Of a stretch of DNA of 60,096 nucleotides, positions 8,373 to 17,172 are shown piece by piece; within the stretch, counting starts at the first letter, position 1; each line of letters starts with the position of its first letter. This DNA comes from B46-G9 sp964548365. GTDB lineage: Bacteria > Desulfobacterota > DSM-4660 > Desulfatiglandales > Desulfatiglandaceae. The stretch covers positions 1 through 60,096 of the forward strand of contig CAZJRD010000014.1 of NCBI GenBank assembly GCA_964548365.1. Direction: 5' to 3'. Below the pieces are notes generated by a model. It was not told the DNA's origin, made no database searches, and worked only from the letters and a program-made list of their open reading frames with translations. Position numbers and translations under genes: made by a program.

Positions 8373-9152
8373 ATGGTGAAGTTGAAGGATATCAGAAAAA
8401 CATTCAAAAAGGGAACTATTGATGAAAAAGTCGCTATTGATGGGTTAAGCCTCAATATCGATAAGGGAGACTTTGTAACCGTCATCGGCAGCAACGGAGC
8501 AGGGAAAACCACTATGCTCAACCTCATATCGGGCACCTGTATACCGGATGAGGGTGATCTTTTTGTAGACGGAAATAAGGTGACTCGACTTCCCGAACAT
8601 CGCCGGGCAAAATACCTGGGGAGGATATTCCAGGATCCTCTGATGGGAACTGCGTCCACGATGACTATAGAAGAGAATCTTGCAATGGCCGACCTTCGTG
8701 GAAAGCGAAGAGGGCTCCGTTGGGGGGTTTCCAAGGCCCGTAGGCTTTTTTATAGAGATACGCTTAAAACGCTGGAACTCGGCCTGGAAGATCGACTGAA
8801 AGATTCCGTAAGCCTGCTGTCCGGGGGGCAGCGCCAATCTCTCACCTTGCTTATGGCGACTCTCTCATTACCCAAGCTGTTATTACTCGATGAGCACACC
8901 GCAGCCCTTGACCCGAGAACCGCGCAGAAGGTAATGGATCTCACGGACAAAATCGTGAGAGAAAACAATCTGACGACTATTATGGTCACCCACAATATGA
9001 CTCAGGCAATACGCTATGGAAACTGTATGATCATGTTGCATGAGGGGAAGCTCAAGTTTAAAGTTAAAGAGGAAAAGAAGCATGAACTTACTGTTGAGGA
9101 AGTTGTACGGCGGTTCGGGGCTGATCTTAAGGATGAGACGCTGCTTTCCTGA
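8373..9152 (+). CDS. ABC transporter ATP-binding protein (TrpZ-like)
   Basis: 259 residues. Walker A is GSNGAGKTT (about residues 39-47), Q-loop RIFQDP, signature LLSGGQRQ, Walker B LLLLDEHTAALDP and switch histidine VTHNM. It energises the permease encoded just upstream. The gene ends ~180 bases before the FAD oxidoreductase, a gap containing no hairpin that I could call a terminator. Confidence 0.93.
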   Translation: MVKLKDIRKTFKKGTIDEKVAIDGLSLNIDKGDFVTVIGSNGAGKTTMLNLISGTCIPDEGDLFVDGNKVTRLPEHRRAKYLGRIFQDPLMGTASTMTIEENLAMADLRGKRRGLRWGVSKARRLFYRDTLKTLELGLEDRLKDSVSLLSGGQRQSLTLLMATLSLPKLLLLDEHTAALDPRTAQKVMDLTDKIVRENNLTTIMVTHNMTQAIRYGNCMIMLHEGKLKFKVKEEKKHELTVEEVVRRFGADLKDETLLS

Positions 9153-9335
9153 ACACACCTTTGCTCTTCAATAACGCAAGAATGGAAATAACAATATGAT
9201 CCATAACACCGTATTTCAATGTTGAATCACGGAGGGTTGGTTAGCCTCAGTCAAGATCAATGTTCCTTCTGTGTGCCAACGCTCGGAACCAAGTGAAGCA
9301 ATTCTTATGTCATATTCCTTTGGAATTTTGAGAGG

Positions 9336-10652
9336 ATGATCGTGGTGGATGAAACGTATGATGCCGTAATTATCGGCGCAGGAATCATTGGTACAGCCAT
9401 CGCCTTTGAAATGGCTAAGATGGGTTACAGAACCCTGAATATTGATAAGTTGCCAGCCGCCGGCTATGGCTCTACAGGAAATTCTTGTGCCGTGATCCGC
9501 ACCCATTATTCGACTTGGGATGGAACGGCCATGGCTTATGAAAGTCTGCACTACTGGAGAGACTGGGCCAATTACATCGAAGCAAAAGATGAGAGAGGAA
9601 TCATTGACTACATCAACAAGGGCTGTCTCATCATAAAATCAAGGCACCATGAGGCAGATAAAAGCTTACGTTACCACAAAGATCTGGGCATTGAATATGA
9701 GCAGTGGGATTCTGCTAAGCTACAAGAGAGGGTCCCTTTTTTTTCCCAGGACTCTTTTTGGCCACCCAGAAGGCCTGAAGATCGGCGGTTTTGGGAAAAA
9801 CCCAAAGAGAAGATCACGGGAGCCATTTTTACTCCTTCCTCCGGATATATCAGCGACCCTCAGCTTGCCACACACAATCTGCAACGAGCCACTGAAGTCA
9901 AGGGAGGAAAGTTTATGTTCAACAAAGAGGTCGTGGGGATTCAAAAATCCAAAGGCAGAGTCATCGGTGTAACTTTAGGTAATGGTGAAAAGATCGAAGC
10001 ATCCATCGTCGTGAATGCTGCAGGGCCCCACTCCTTCGTTATCAACCGTTTGGCCGGCGTAGAGGCCGGAATGAACATCAAAACCCGTGCTCTTCGACAT
10101 GAGGTCCATTTTGTGCCTTCTCCTGAGGGCTTCAATTATGAAAAAGACGGCTATCTCTGTTCCGATGGTGATGCAGGTTGTTACTCGCGACCGGAGGTTG
10201 GGAACAAGATCTTAGTGGGGAGCGAAGATCCTGAATGTGATCCCAAGGTATGGATTGATGATCCGGATAATTATAACCGAGACGTTACCATGGAACGATG
10301 GAAGGCACAGGTTTATCGCTTTGCCAAACGGGTTCCCAGTTTAGGTATTCCACAAAAACCTGTGGGTCTTGCGGACTTATACGATGTATCTGATGACTGG
10401 ATTCCCATTTACGACAGGGCTGACCTGGATGGTTTTTATATGGCCGTTGGCACCAGCGGGAATCAGTTCAAAAACGCTCCGGTTGTAGGCCTGATGATGG
10501 CCACCTTGATCGACACCTGCGAAAATGGCCATGACCACGACAAAAGTCCCATGGAGATGAAATGTAAGTATACGGGGCTAACGTTAGATGCGGGTTTCTA
10601 TTCGCGCTTGAGAGAGATAAATCCGGAAAGCAGTTTTTCGGTATTAGGCTGA
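9336..10652 (+). CDS. DAO-family FAD-dependent oxidoreductase (sarcosine-oxidase beta / glycine-oxidase-like)
   Basis: 438 residues. The ADP-binding fold is right at the N-terminus (YDAVIIGAGIIGTAIAFEMAK, about residues 8-28), followed by the acidic end of beta2 (NIDK). The C-terminal GFYMAVGTSGNQFKNAPVVG is the usual DAO 'G..GhG....a' FAD contact. Such enzymes oxidise secondary or N-methylated amino acids; no specific substrate is supported. The position directly downstream of a PF04392 importer suggests it acts on the imported compound. GAGAGG precedes the ATG immediately, so the exact start is slightly uncertain. Confidence 0.85.
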   Translation: MIVVDETYDAVIIGAGIIGTAIAFEMAKMGYRTLNIDKLPAAGYGSTGNSCAVIRTHYSTWDGTAMAYESLHYWRDWANYIEAKDERGIIDYINKGCLIIKSRHHEADKSLRYHKDLGIEYEQWDSAKLQERVPFFSQDSFWPPRRPEDRRFWEKPKEKITGAIFTPSSGYISDPQLATHNLQRATEVKGGKFMFNKEVVGIQKSKGRVIGVTLGNGEKIEASIVVNAAGPHSFVINRLAGVEAGMNIKTRALRHEVHFVPSPEGFNYEKDGYLCSDGDAGCYSRPEVGNKILVGSEDPECDPKVWIDDPDNYNRDVTMERWKAQVYRFAKRVPSLGIPQKPVGLADLYDVSDDWIPIYDRADLDGFYMAVGTSGNQFKNAPVVGLMMATLIDTCENGHDHDKSPMEMKCKYTGLTLDAGFYSRLREINPESSFSVLG

Positions 10653-10743
10653 GTTTGCCCTCTCTCCAAAGAGGCAAGCTGATTTTGATATTGCTTTCCT
10701 TAAACTCCTGCCGCTCTGGTGGCAACAGACCAATCTCTGGCTC

Positions 10744-12486
10744 TTACTGCGGTCGAAAGATGAGCAGCCATGCCTGGCCGATGGCCACGCTGATAATCAT
10801 ATAGGGAAAAGTCTTCTTCATGAAACCCACGAAGCTGATGCGATAGCCCCTTGATTCCGCGATCCCCATGGTCACCACGTTGGCGGAGGCACCGATGATG
10901 GTCCCGTTCCCACCAAAGCATGCGCCGAGCGCCAAGGCCCACCAGAGCTGATCTCCGGCACCGGGGATGACTTCACTGAGATAGGCGACAATAGGGAGCA
11001 TGGTCGCAGTAAAGGGAATATTATCCACGAAGGCTGAGGCGATCGCGGAAACCCATATTATCAGGGTGACCGAAAGGATAAAACTGCCGTGTGAAAGATG
11101 TACGACCCAGTCGGCAATAACGGCCAGGAGGCCGGTTTCATCTACAGCTCCAACCAGCATGAAGAGGAATATGAAGAACATCAGGGTAGGCCACTCGATA
11201 TCCTTTTCAATCACTTCCATGAGATTTACTTTGTCCGTGAGAATGGCAATGGTCACAAGGATTGATGCACCCATGAGTGCCGCTATGCTCACTTCCATGT
11301 GCCAGTACCCGTGGGTTAGGAACAGAAAGACCGCAAATCCCAGTACTGCCAGCCCGTAGATGAGGAGGGCGGGATCGGTGATCTTATATTCTTCCTTGAG
11401 GGTCTTGATGTGTTCTTCAATATTGTCCACCTTGGCTGCCGCGTAATCCTTCCCCCAGTAAATCTTGCAGAAGATGAACAGTGCCACCAGGGAAAGTGCA
11501 CAGACCAGGCCCAGGGCAAACAGAAAATTTGTAAAGGTCAGTCCCGCATAGGATCCGATCATGATATTGGGGGGGTCGCCAATCAGCGTGGCGGTGCCCC
11601 CGACATTGGAGGCCATAACCAAGGGAATGAGCATATCAAGGGGATTCAGGTTCAGAGACACACATATTTCGATTGCTACTCCGGTGAGCAGGAGCATGGT
11701 GGTCACGTTGTCCAGGAATGCGGAGGTGATCGCAGTAAAAATCATGAGGTAGATAGAAAGGAGAAATACCTTGCCTTTGGCCAGCTTATACGCGAAATAG
11801 GCGCACCACTGGAACACCCCCGTGTGTTTGAGCACCCCGACAATGATCATCATGCCCATGAGGAGAAAGATAACATTCATGTCAATGGCCGAGATAGCCC
11901 TTCCAAAGGAGAAGATATGGTAGGCCGGATTGATGGTCCCGATGGTGTAGGATATGGTCATCATCAGGGCCGCTCCGATCATGGCGGCCACGGTTCTGTG
12001 GAGGAGTTCGAAGGCTATCAAGATATAGGCAAGGACAAAAATCACAGTCGAGATCCAGAAGGCCGGCCCAAGGACTCTTCCCAGGACGATATCCTCGCTG
12101 ATGTAAAAGTGTTTCTCCTTGCCTGCCAGTTCATTGCCTTTGAATGTCAGGGTTTTCCCCTGAAAACTGGCCTTGTACACCTTGATTTCAACAGTGGCGG
12201 ATTGAATTTCCCCTTTTTCGAGCTGAAACCGGGAGACATATTTGCCGTTATGGGCTGTTTCGAGATGGTCTACTTCTTTCCCGTTGACCATGATGGAGAC
12301 CTTTGCTTCCGCAACGGGTTCCTTGTGATTATCCAGGACGAAGCCTGAGATGCTAACGGTATCAGCACCGGGAATAAGGGCTTTCCTGTGCTTACCCACG
12401 GCCCTTTCACTGGCAAAAGAGGTCGAGACCAGAGAAATGATGCAGAGCAACAGTGAAAAAATGAAAATTGTTTTTGATCTGGGCAT
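10744..12486 (-). CDS. SLC13/ArsB/NhaD-like ion transporter with N-terminal periplasmic Ig-like domain
   Basis: 580 residues. Residues 1-25 are a signal peptide (MPRSKTIFIFSLLLCIISL...). Residues ~43-125 (SISGFVLDNHKEPVAEAKVSI ... HNGKYVSRFQL) resemble a carboxypeptidase-regulatory-like beta-sandwich. From ~140 onward there are ~11 membrane segments of the ion-transporter superfamily, with the paired hallmark stretches FLDNVTTMLLLTG and FVDNIPFTATMLP. Organic anion/Na+ symport or Na+/H+ antiport is possible; the substrate is not evident. GAGGAGG lies 10 bases before the ATG. It is convergent with the FAD oxidoreductase. Confidence 0.85.
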   Translation of the reverse strand: MPRSKTIFIFSLLLCIISLVSTSFASERAVGKHRKALIPGADTVSISGFVLDNHKEPVAEAKVSIMVNGKEVDHLETAHNGKYVSRFQLEKGEIQSATVEIKVYKASFQGKTLTFKGNELAGKEKHFYISEDIVLGRVLGPAFWISTVIFVLAYILIAFELLHRTVAAMIGAALMMTISYTIGTINPAYHIFSFGRAISAIDMNVIFLLMGMMIIVGVLKHTGVFQWCAYFAYKLAKGKVFLLSIYLMIFTAITSAFLDNVTTMLLLTGVAIEICVSLNLNPLDMLIPLVMASNVGGTATLIGDPPNIMIGSYAGLTFTNFLFALGLVCALSLVALFIFCKIYWGKDYAAAKVDNIEEHIKTLKEEYKITDPALLIYGLAVLGFAVFLFLTHGYWHMEVSIAALMGASILVTIAILTDKVNLMEVIEKDIEWPTLMFFIFLFMLVGAVDETGLLAVIADWVVHLSHGSFILSVTLIIWVSAIASAFVDNIPFTATMLPIVAYLSEVIPGAGDQLWWALALGACFGGNGTIIGASANVVTMGIAESRGYRISFVGFMKKTFPYMIISVAIGQAWLLIFRPQ

Positions 12487-12725
12487 GGGCGAATATCCTC
12501 CTCAGTTACACAATTCCTTTCGTATCTGCAAGCAACCTAAACCCATCCATACAGGGTGGCTTGGGGAGCAAAATGAATTGGGTGGGACTCTACAAAAGGT
12601 TGTGATACGTGTCAAGAAAAAGGTTGAGAATTTTCTCTCAGGTTCAAGACCAGGGAGGAAGTTCTTATGCAATACAACCGAGCAGTTTCATTGACATTGG
12701 AGATGCTCCATGCTACTCAAACACC

Positions 12726-13163
12726 ATGGAAACGCAAATGTTTTTCATAAAATCTCTCCTGGTACAAAATACCATTATGCTTTTCTCCGTGGGGATTGTA
12801 CTCTGTTTCCTTGGGCGTGCTTTTTTCAAGAAAAATGCTAAACATGTGATTGTTTTTTTGATCTGGCTCTGCATCGCCGTCTGGTTTTTCAACAGTCCTT
12901 TTTTCGGGTTCAGCAAGGTTATCGTAAGCCGGCGGGGGATTGAAGTTAACTACGGAATACTCTCTTTTCGGAACACAGTGCTTCCCCTGGACACCCCGTG
13001 GAAGATAGAAACAAGTCCGACGGGGATCCTGAAGACATCCAAGTTGTATTACATACGAATCGGTGATCACCAGAGTATGAAGGTCAAAGGAAAAAAGGAT
13101 GTGGATTTGCTCAACAGGATTGGTGACGCCGTTGAGCGAACAAAAAAAGGGCGGTTGTCATAG
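12726..13163 (+). CDS. small two-TM membrane protein with PH-like C-terminal domain
   Basis: 145 residues from ATG 12726; the frame stays open further upstream, but the added segment is not membrane-like and no ribosome site decides the start. Residues ~6-32 and ~37-60 are hydrophobic (TIMLFSVGIVLCFLG; VIVFLIWLCIAVWFF). The rest (VIVSRRGIEVNYGILSFRNTV... MKVKGKKDVDLLNRI) looks like a bacterial PH/DUF-type beta domain on the cytosolic side. Function unknown. A strong terminator follows directly, so it is probably monocistronic. Confidence 0.65.
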   Translation: METQMFFIKSLLVQNTIMLFSVGIVLCFLGRAFFKKNAKHVIVFLIWLCIAVWFFNSPFFGFSKVIVSRRGIEVNYGILSFRNTVLPLDTPWKIETSPTGILKTSKLYYIRIGDHQSMKVKGKKDVDLLNRIGDAVERTKKGRLS

Positions 13164-13164
13164 A

Positions 13165-13211
13165 GCGGGGCCCAGGCTGCTCAATTCCTGGGCCCCGCAT
13201 TTTTATTTTTC
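13165..13211 (+). terminator. intrinsic terminator after the 12726 gene
   Basis: GCGGGGCCCAGG (13165-13176), a 10-base loop and CCTGGGCCCCGC (13187-13198) form a perfect 12-bp stem, followed by ATTTTTATTTTT. This is the clearest intrinsic terminator in the window. Confidence 0.9.
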
Positions 13212-13286
13212 TGGTTTGTCCGTGTTGATGGTTGTTAAGGGCGGGGCATTGGATTCCGGGCCACCAACCTGGCAGCTCGGCTTCAT

Positions 13287-13373
13287 TCATGTGGAAATCC
13301 CGAATTTTGGAAGGACATAGGCCTGAAGCAAGACCCAGCCCACGATAATCAATAAAAAGATCCAAAGACTCAT
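13287..13373 (-). CDS. 28-residue single-pass membrane peptide
   Basis: ATG at 13373 is preceded by AGGAGT at a 5-6 base spacing. The product begins MSLWIFLLIIVGWVLLQAY and ends with a short polar tail (LPKFGIST). It is one membrane helix and nothing more. It lies ~100 bases downstream of fmdB on the same strand. The ribosome site, hydrophobicity and tail suggest a real small protein; function unknown. Confidence 0.5.
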   Translation of the reverse strand: MSLWIFLLIIVGWVLLQAYVLPKFGIST

Positions 13374-13427
13374 TCGATTACTCCTTTTCTATTTTTCCAT
13401 CTCAATTGTTCAACGAACTGTTCTTTC

Positions 13428-13459
13428 GTCTCGTGAAACGAAAACGGCACACGGCCGTT
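13428..13459 (-). terminator. possible terminator after fmdB
   Basis: Read on the minus strand: AACGGC, loop CGTGT, GCCGTT, then TTCGTTTC. The stem is short (6 bp) and the U-run imperfect. It would separate fmdB from the 28-residue peptide gene. Confidence 0.35.
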
Positions 13460-13473
13460 CATTCCTAGCCAGC

Positions 13474-13686
13474 TCACGAAAAGCCTCCGCCGGAAGAGCA
13501 GCTTGAAGATGAGAGGGCCTGGCCGAGTCCTGAACTCGAAGACCCGGAGCTGAACGAAGAAAGGAGTTTTTCCACCTCATTGCCCTCACAGCTTGGACAG
13601 GTTATATCACTCTCATCGTCTGACGCAAAACAAAGCCGTTCAAATACATCGCCGCATTTGCGGCATTTAAACTCGTAGATGGGCAT
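13474..13686 (-). CDS. FmdB-family zinc ribbon protein
   Basis: 70 residues from ATG 13686, which has GGGAGG six bases upstream; a longer in-frame start at 13716 has none. MPIYEFKCRKCGDVFE is the diagnostic FmdB start. Cys pairs C8/C11 and CPSC (about residues 31-34) form a single zinc ribbon. The tail is Ser/Gly rich (SSFSSGSSSSGLGQAL...). The family is widespread, is named from a regulatory gene near formamidase, and has no established role here. It follows the acyl-CoA dehydrogenase gene on the same strand. Confidence 0.9.
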   Translation of the reverse strand: MPIYEFKCRKCGDVFERLCFASDDESDITCPSCEGNEVEKLLSSFSSGSSSSGLGQALSSSSCSSGGGFS

Positions 13687-13786
13687 TTCAAACCTCCCGA
13701 ACAGAATATGAAACACATATGTACCTGCACTATGTTGTTAATATAATCCTTCTTCGGCTGTTTTCAAACAAAAATTCAAAAAACCG

Positions 13787-14929
13787 TCACCCCAAGATGC
13801 TTCTGGCAACGATCGTTTTTTCCATTTCCTTGGTTCCTTCGTAAATTTCAAGGATCTTGACATCGCGGTAAAGGCGCTGCACCTTGGATTCATCAAAATA
13901 GCCATATCCGCCATGCATCTGAACTGCCTCATCAGTGCATCGCACTGCCATCTCGGCAGAAAACCATTTTGCCATGGCAATCAACGCGTGATCTATTTTC
14001 CCTTGATCAGCGGACCACGCAGCCTCGTAATAGAGATTTCTGGCCGCGCGAATCCGCGTGGCCATTTCGGCAAGCTTGAATTGCGTGACCTGAAACGAGG
14101 CCAGAGGAGCATTGAATTGTCGCCGTTCTTTGGTATGGCGAAGGCATTCCTCCAGGGCCGCGCGTCCCAGGCCCACGGCCTGGGCGCAGATATGAAGCCT
14201 GGTCCGGTTAAAAAAGGCCATTAATTCGCGAAATCCATTTCCCTCCTCACCTACCAGATTTTCCAAAGGGACCCGGACGTTTACGAGAGAAATTTCTGCC
14301 GTATCAGAGGCCCTCGTGCCCAGTTTTCCATGCATTTTCGTCGCCTCATACCCAGGGGCATCCGTGGGCACCAGGAGAAAACTGTGGCGGTCATGGCGTG
14401 AGGGGTTTTCAGGGTTTGTGAGGCAGAAAACAAGGACATGGTTGGCAAGATTGCCGTTCGTGATAAACATCTTTGATCCGTTGATGACCCATTCCCCTTG
14501 TTCTTTTACGGCCGTGGTGGTTGCGTTCGTCACATCAGAACCGGCATCGGATTCGGTAATTGCTGTCGCAAGGATAGCCTCCCCGCTAGCCAAGGGAGGG
14601 AGAACCTGCTTTTTCTGGTTTTCAGAACCGAACAGGCCGAGAAGTTCCGATCCAAAGGTGGTGGACAAGATAGCCTGGCCGATCCCTGGATCAACGGTCC
14701 AGAATTCTTCGGTGATCAGGCAATGCTCGAAAAAACCATACCCGAGACCGCCGTATTCTTCGGGGATAAACACCCCTACAAACCCAAGTTCGCACGCCTT
14801 TTTCCAGAGTCCCAGGTCAAATGTCTCGTTGCGGTCAAATTCCACGGCCACATCGGGGAATTCCCCTTCAGCAAATTCCCGTGCCGCCTTTACAATATCC
14901 TTTTGTTCCTTGTTCAGCGTAAAATCCAT
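13787..14929 (-). CDS. acyl-CoA dehydrogenase
   Basis: 380 residues from ATG 14929 (MDFTLNKEQKDIVKAAREF), chosen because GGAGGA lies seven bases upstream. It has the three-domain ACAD layout: an N-terminal helical part, a beta domain with AITESDAGSDV, and a C-terminal bundle with MHGGYGYFDE and the RLYRDVKILEIYEGTKE segment. The Glu of IYEGT is the usual catalytic base. It oxidises an acyl-CoA and passes electrons to Etf, whose genes are just upstream on the same strand beyond repeat copy C. Chain-length preference cannot be inferred. Confidence 0.93.
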   Translation of the reverse strand: MDFTLNKEQKDIVKAAREFAEGEFPDVAVEFDRNETFDLGLWKKACELGFVGVFIPEEYGGLGYGFFEHCLITEEFWTVDPGIGQAILSTTFGSELLGLFGSENQKKQVLPPLASGEAILATAITESDAGSDVTNATTTAVKEQGEWVINGSKMFITNGNLANHVLVFCLTNPENPSRHDRHSFLLVPTDAPGYEATKMHGKLGTRASDTAEISLVNVRVPLENLVGEEGNGFRELMAFFNRTRLHICAQAVGLGRAALEECLRHTKERRQFNAPLASFQVTQFKLAEMATRIRAARNLYYEAAWSADQGKIDHALIAMAKWFSAEMAVRCTDEAVQMHGGYGYFDESKVQRLYRDVKILEIYEGTKEMEKTIVARSILG

Positions 14930-15007
14930 ACGGTATTCCTCCAATAACTTTATTCTGGCTCAGTCAATCGAAGCGTCCTTTGGGCAAATGTGACTTTTAG
15001 GATTACA

Positions 15008-15219
15008 GGATATGCCGCTTTTTTATTCGTGACTGGCGGGAGAGCTTCGTATTTTCGTGACGTATCTGTGGGGGAAACCGCAGCCAGGTCCTCAGGGTGT
15101 TTTTTCCTGAGGGCTGGAATGCGGCGTCCCGCCTATAGATCTCTATAGGCGGGACGTGGATAAGTCACTGAAAATACCAGCTTGGGAGACTCGTCATCGA
15201 AGAAAAAAGTGACATAGCC
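15008..15219 (-). repeat. family I fold-back repeat, copy C
   Basis: A 212-bp core with inverted ends at 15008-15029 and 15198-15219. It has the same orientation and order as copy B, with two central hairpins: CAGGTCCTCAGG...CCTGAGG (shared with D and E) and GTCCCGCCTATAGATCTCTA... (shared with B). The outer extension seen in B and D is not recognisable. It sits between etfA and the acyl-CoA dehydrogenase gene. Confidence 0.85.
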
Positions 15220-15337
15220 TGTTATGGCTTTCACAGATTCTTCAGCTTCGAAAAGCGTGAGAATCTCGAGAACCAGTATTTTCTCAGCAAAGCCAGGTCG
15301 ATAGTTTCAGATCACTTCCCATTCGGCAGGGGTTTAT

Positions 15338-15366
15338 TCACCACGAAGCACACGAAGAAACACGAA
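15338..15366 (+). repeat. 'cacgaag' tandem motif
   Basis: TTCACCACGAAG, CACACGAAG and AAACACGAA in tandem, with an inverted partner TTCGTG ~30 bases on. It fills part of the 484-base gene-free stretch 14930-15413, otherwise occupied by repeat copy C. Confidence 0.45.
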
Positions 15367-15413
15367 ATCTTGGTTTTGCTGCAGGTACTTCGTGATCTTT
15401 TCATTGGGCACAA

Positions 15414-16379
15414 CTATTTTGCAAATTTTTCTTTGAGTACCGGGATGACCTGGAAGAGGTCTCCCACGATTCCGTAGTGCGCAACATTGAATATGGGAGC
15501 TCGTCCATCCTTGTTAACGGCAATAATTGTTTCTGCATTCTTCATACCAGCCTGGTGCTGAAATGCCCCGCTGATCCCCAGCGCGATATACACCCTCGGC
15601 CGGACGGTCTTCCCGGAAGTTCCCACCTGCCTGCTTTTTGGTAACCACTCCTTGTCGGCAACAGGCCGGGAACAGGACAGGGTGGCGCCAATTGCATCCG
15701 CAAATTCCTCTATCAGGGATATGTTTTCAGGTTTCCCAATGCCCCTTCCCACCGAAACAAGGATATCGGCCGCAGTAATGTCCACATCCGCCAATTCTGC
15801 TTCCACGTACTCAAGAAACCTGCGCCTGAAATCACTCCAGTCAGGAGGCTTAATTGCCACTTTTTCCGCGGACCTGTCGTGGCTGACAGACGCGGAGAAA
15901 CACCCGGGACGCAATGTCACAAGATATTGATCAAATGGCTTCAGTCGGAGATTCGCGTTGATTTTGCCCCCGTAGATTTGCCTCTGCACCTCTAGGTGCC
16001 CATTGTCAAGCATTGCGTCAAGACAATCGCTCATGAGAGGGATAGTCAGGCGGGCTGCCAATGGGGGGGCGAGATCCATGCCGATTGCGGTGTGGCCGAT
16101 GAGGGTTAAGAAAGGACTTCGCTCTTGTATGGTTTTTTCAAGGGCCTGGAGATAAGGGCCGGGGCTGTAAGACCCAAGTTCCGGAGAATCTAGCAGCAGG
16201 AGGTTGTCGCAGGAATTTTCAAGACGACCTGCCATTTCTGAAATATCCTGTCCCAGGAGTAAGACGGTAAGTTGCACCCCATTTTGGGAGGCAAATGCGC
16301 TTGCAAAGTTCAACATCTCGAAGGTAATATCACGGAGTTTCCCTCTCCTGTGCTCTGCGAGGACAAGTATTTCTTCCAT
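15414..16379 (-). CDS. etfA: electron transfer flavoprotein, alpha subunit
   Basis: 321 residues from ATG 16379 (MEEILVLAEHRRGKLRD), one base after the etfB stop. The N-terminal domain is followed by the C-terminal FAD domain, with GISGAFQHQAGMKNAETIIA and GRAPIFNVAHYGIVGDLF matching the family FAD contacts (usually IQH...D..IVAIN...PIF..ADYG.VGD). With EtfB it accepts electrons from acyl-CoA dehydrogenases in the cytosol. No ferredoxin extension is present. Confidence 0.93.
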   Translation of the reverse strand: MEEILVLAEHRRGKLRDITFEMLNFASAFASQNGVQLTVLLLGQDISEMAGRLENSCDNLLLLDSPELGSYSPGPYLQALEKTIQERSPFLTLIGHTAIGMDLAPPLAARLTIPLMSDCLDAMLDNGHLEVQRQIYGGKINANLRLKPFDQYLVTLRPGCFSASVSHDRSAEKVAIKPPDWSDFRRRFLEYVEAELADVDITAADILVSVGRGIGKPENISLIEEFADAIGATLSCSRPVADKEWLPKSRQVGTSGKTVRPRVYIALGISGAFQHQAGMKNAETIIAVNKDGRAPIFNVAHYGIVGDLFQVIPVLKEKFAK

Positions 16380-16380
16380 C

Positions 16381-17172
16381 TTAATCGATTCCCCCTTTAT
16401 CCCTGATGATTTGCGCCGTCTTTTCACAGATTTCATTCAGGGTGCCGGTCAGCATTTCAGCGCCTTCTCCTGAAGAGGGAAGAGAAAGCGTTCTTGAAGT
16501 CACACTCGATCCCTCTGAACCTATCTCTGTTTCTGATAACCCGAGCTTCTCGCAATCCGTTTCTCGAATTTCAATATTCCGCACTTTCCTTATTCCCATG
16601 ATGGAAACGTATCGGGGATCATTGATTCCTGTCTGTACGGTGATCAGGGCAGGGAGAGAGAGTTCACTTTTTTCCTGGGTGTTGGATTCAAGCTCCCGGT
16701 GGACGATTACCTTGTCACCGTTTATGACAATATCCATGGCCAAAGAAGCAAAGGGCAGGCCGAGCCATTCCGCCAAGATCAGGCCAACCTGTGCCCATCC
16801 GTTGTCGGATGCCTGTGCACCGGTGAGAATCAGGTCATAGGACAGATCTTTTACCACTCTGTAAAGGCCTTTGGCGACGCCGAATGCATCGGAACCTTCA
16901 AAACTCTCTTCGTCAATAAGAATGGCTTCATCAGCACCCATGGCCAGGGCACGCCTCAGCACATCTTCGGCATTTTCATCACCCAGCGTAACAACAGTCA
17001 CTTTACCGCCATGGCTTTCCTTGAGGCGGACGGCTTCCTCAACTGCATAGTTGTCCCATTCGTTGATGTCCATAACAAGATCTTCCCGGTCGATTTCTGA
17101 ACCGTCCCTGCCAATCTCCAGTTCTGCCTCGGCCACTTCGGGAACCTGCTTTATGCAGGCCACGATATCCAT
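16381..17172 (-). CDS. etfB: electron transfer flavoprotein, beta subunit
   Basis: 263 residues from ATG 17172 (MDIVACIKQVPEVAEAE), selected because GGAGGTGG lies just upstream; a longer frame to 17250 has an unrelated N-terminus. VTVVTLGDENAEDVLRRALAMGADEAILI and LTGAQASDNGWAQVGLILAEWLG are characteristic of EtfB and its AMP/FAD site. It is the first gene of etfBA, likely co-transcribed with acyl-CoA dehydrogenase across repeat copy C. Confidence 0.93.
   Translation of the reverse strand: MDIVACIKQVPEVAEAELEIGRDGSEIDREDLVMDINEWDNYAVEEAVRLKESHGGKVTVVTLGDENAEDVLRRALAMGADEAILIDEESFEGSDAFGVAKGLYRVVKDLSYDLILTGAQASDNGWAQVGLILAEWLGLPFASLAMDIVINGDKVIVHRELESNTQEKSELSLPALITVQTGINDPRYVSIMGIRKVRNIEIRETDCEKLGLSETEIGSEGSSVTSRTLSLPSSGEGAEMLTGTLNEICEKTAQIIRDKGGID

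Noticed and set aside
11410..12348. A 312-codon plus-strand frame
   Set aside because: Complement of the permease gene 10744-12486; the translation is H/G/D-rich antisense of membrane helices, not a protein.
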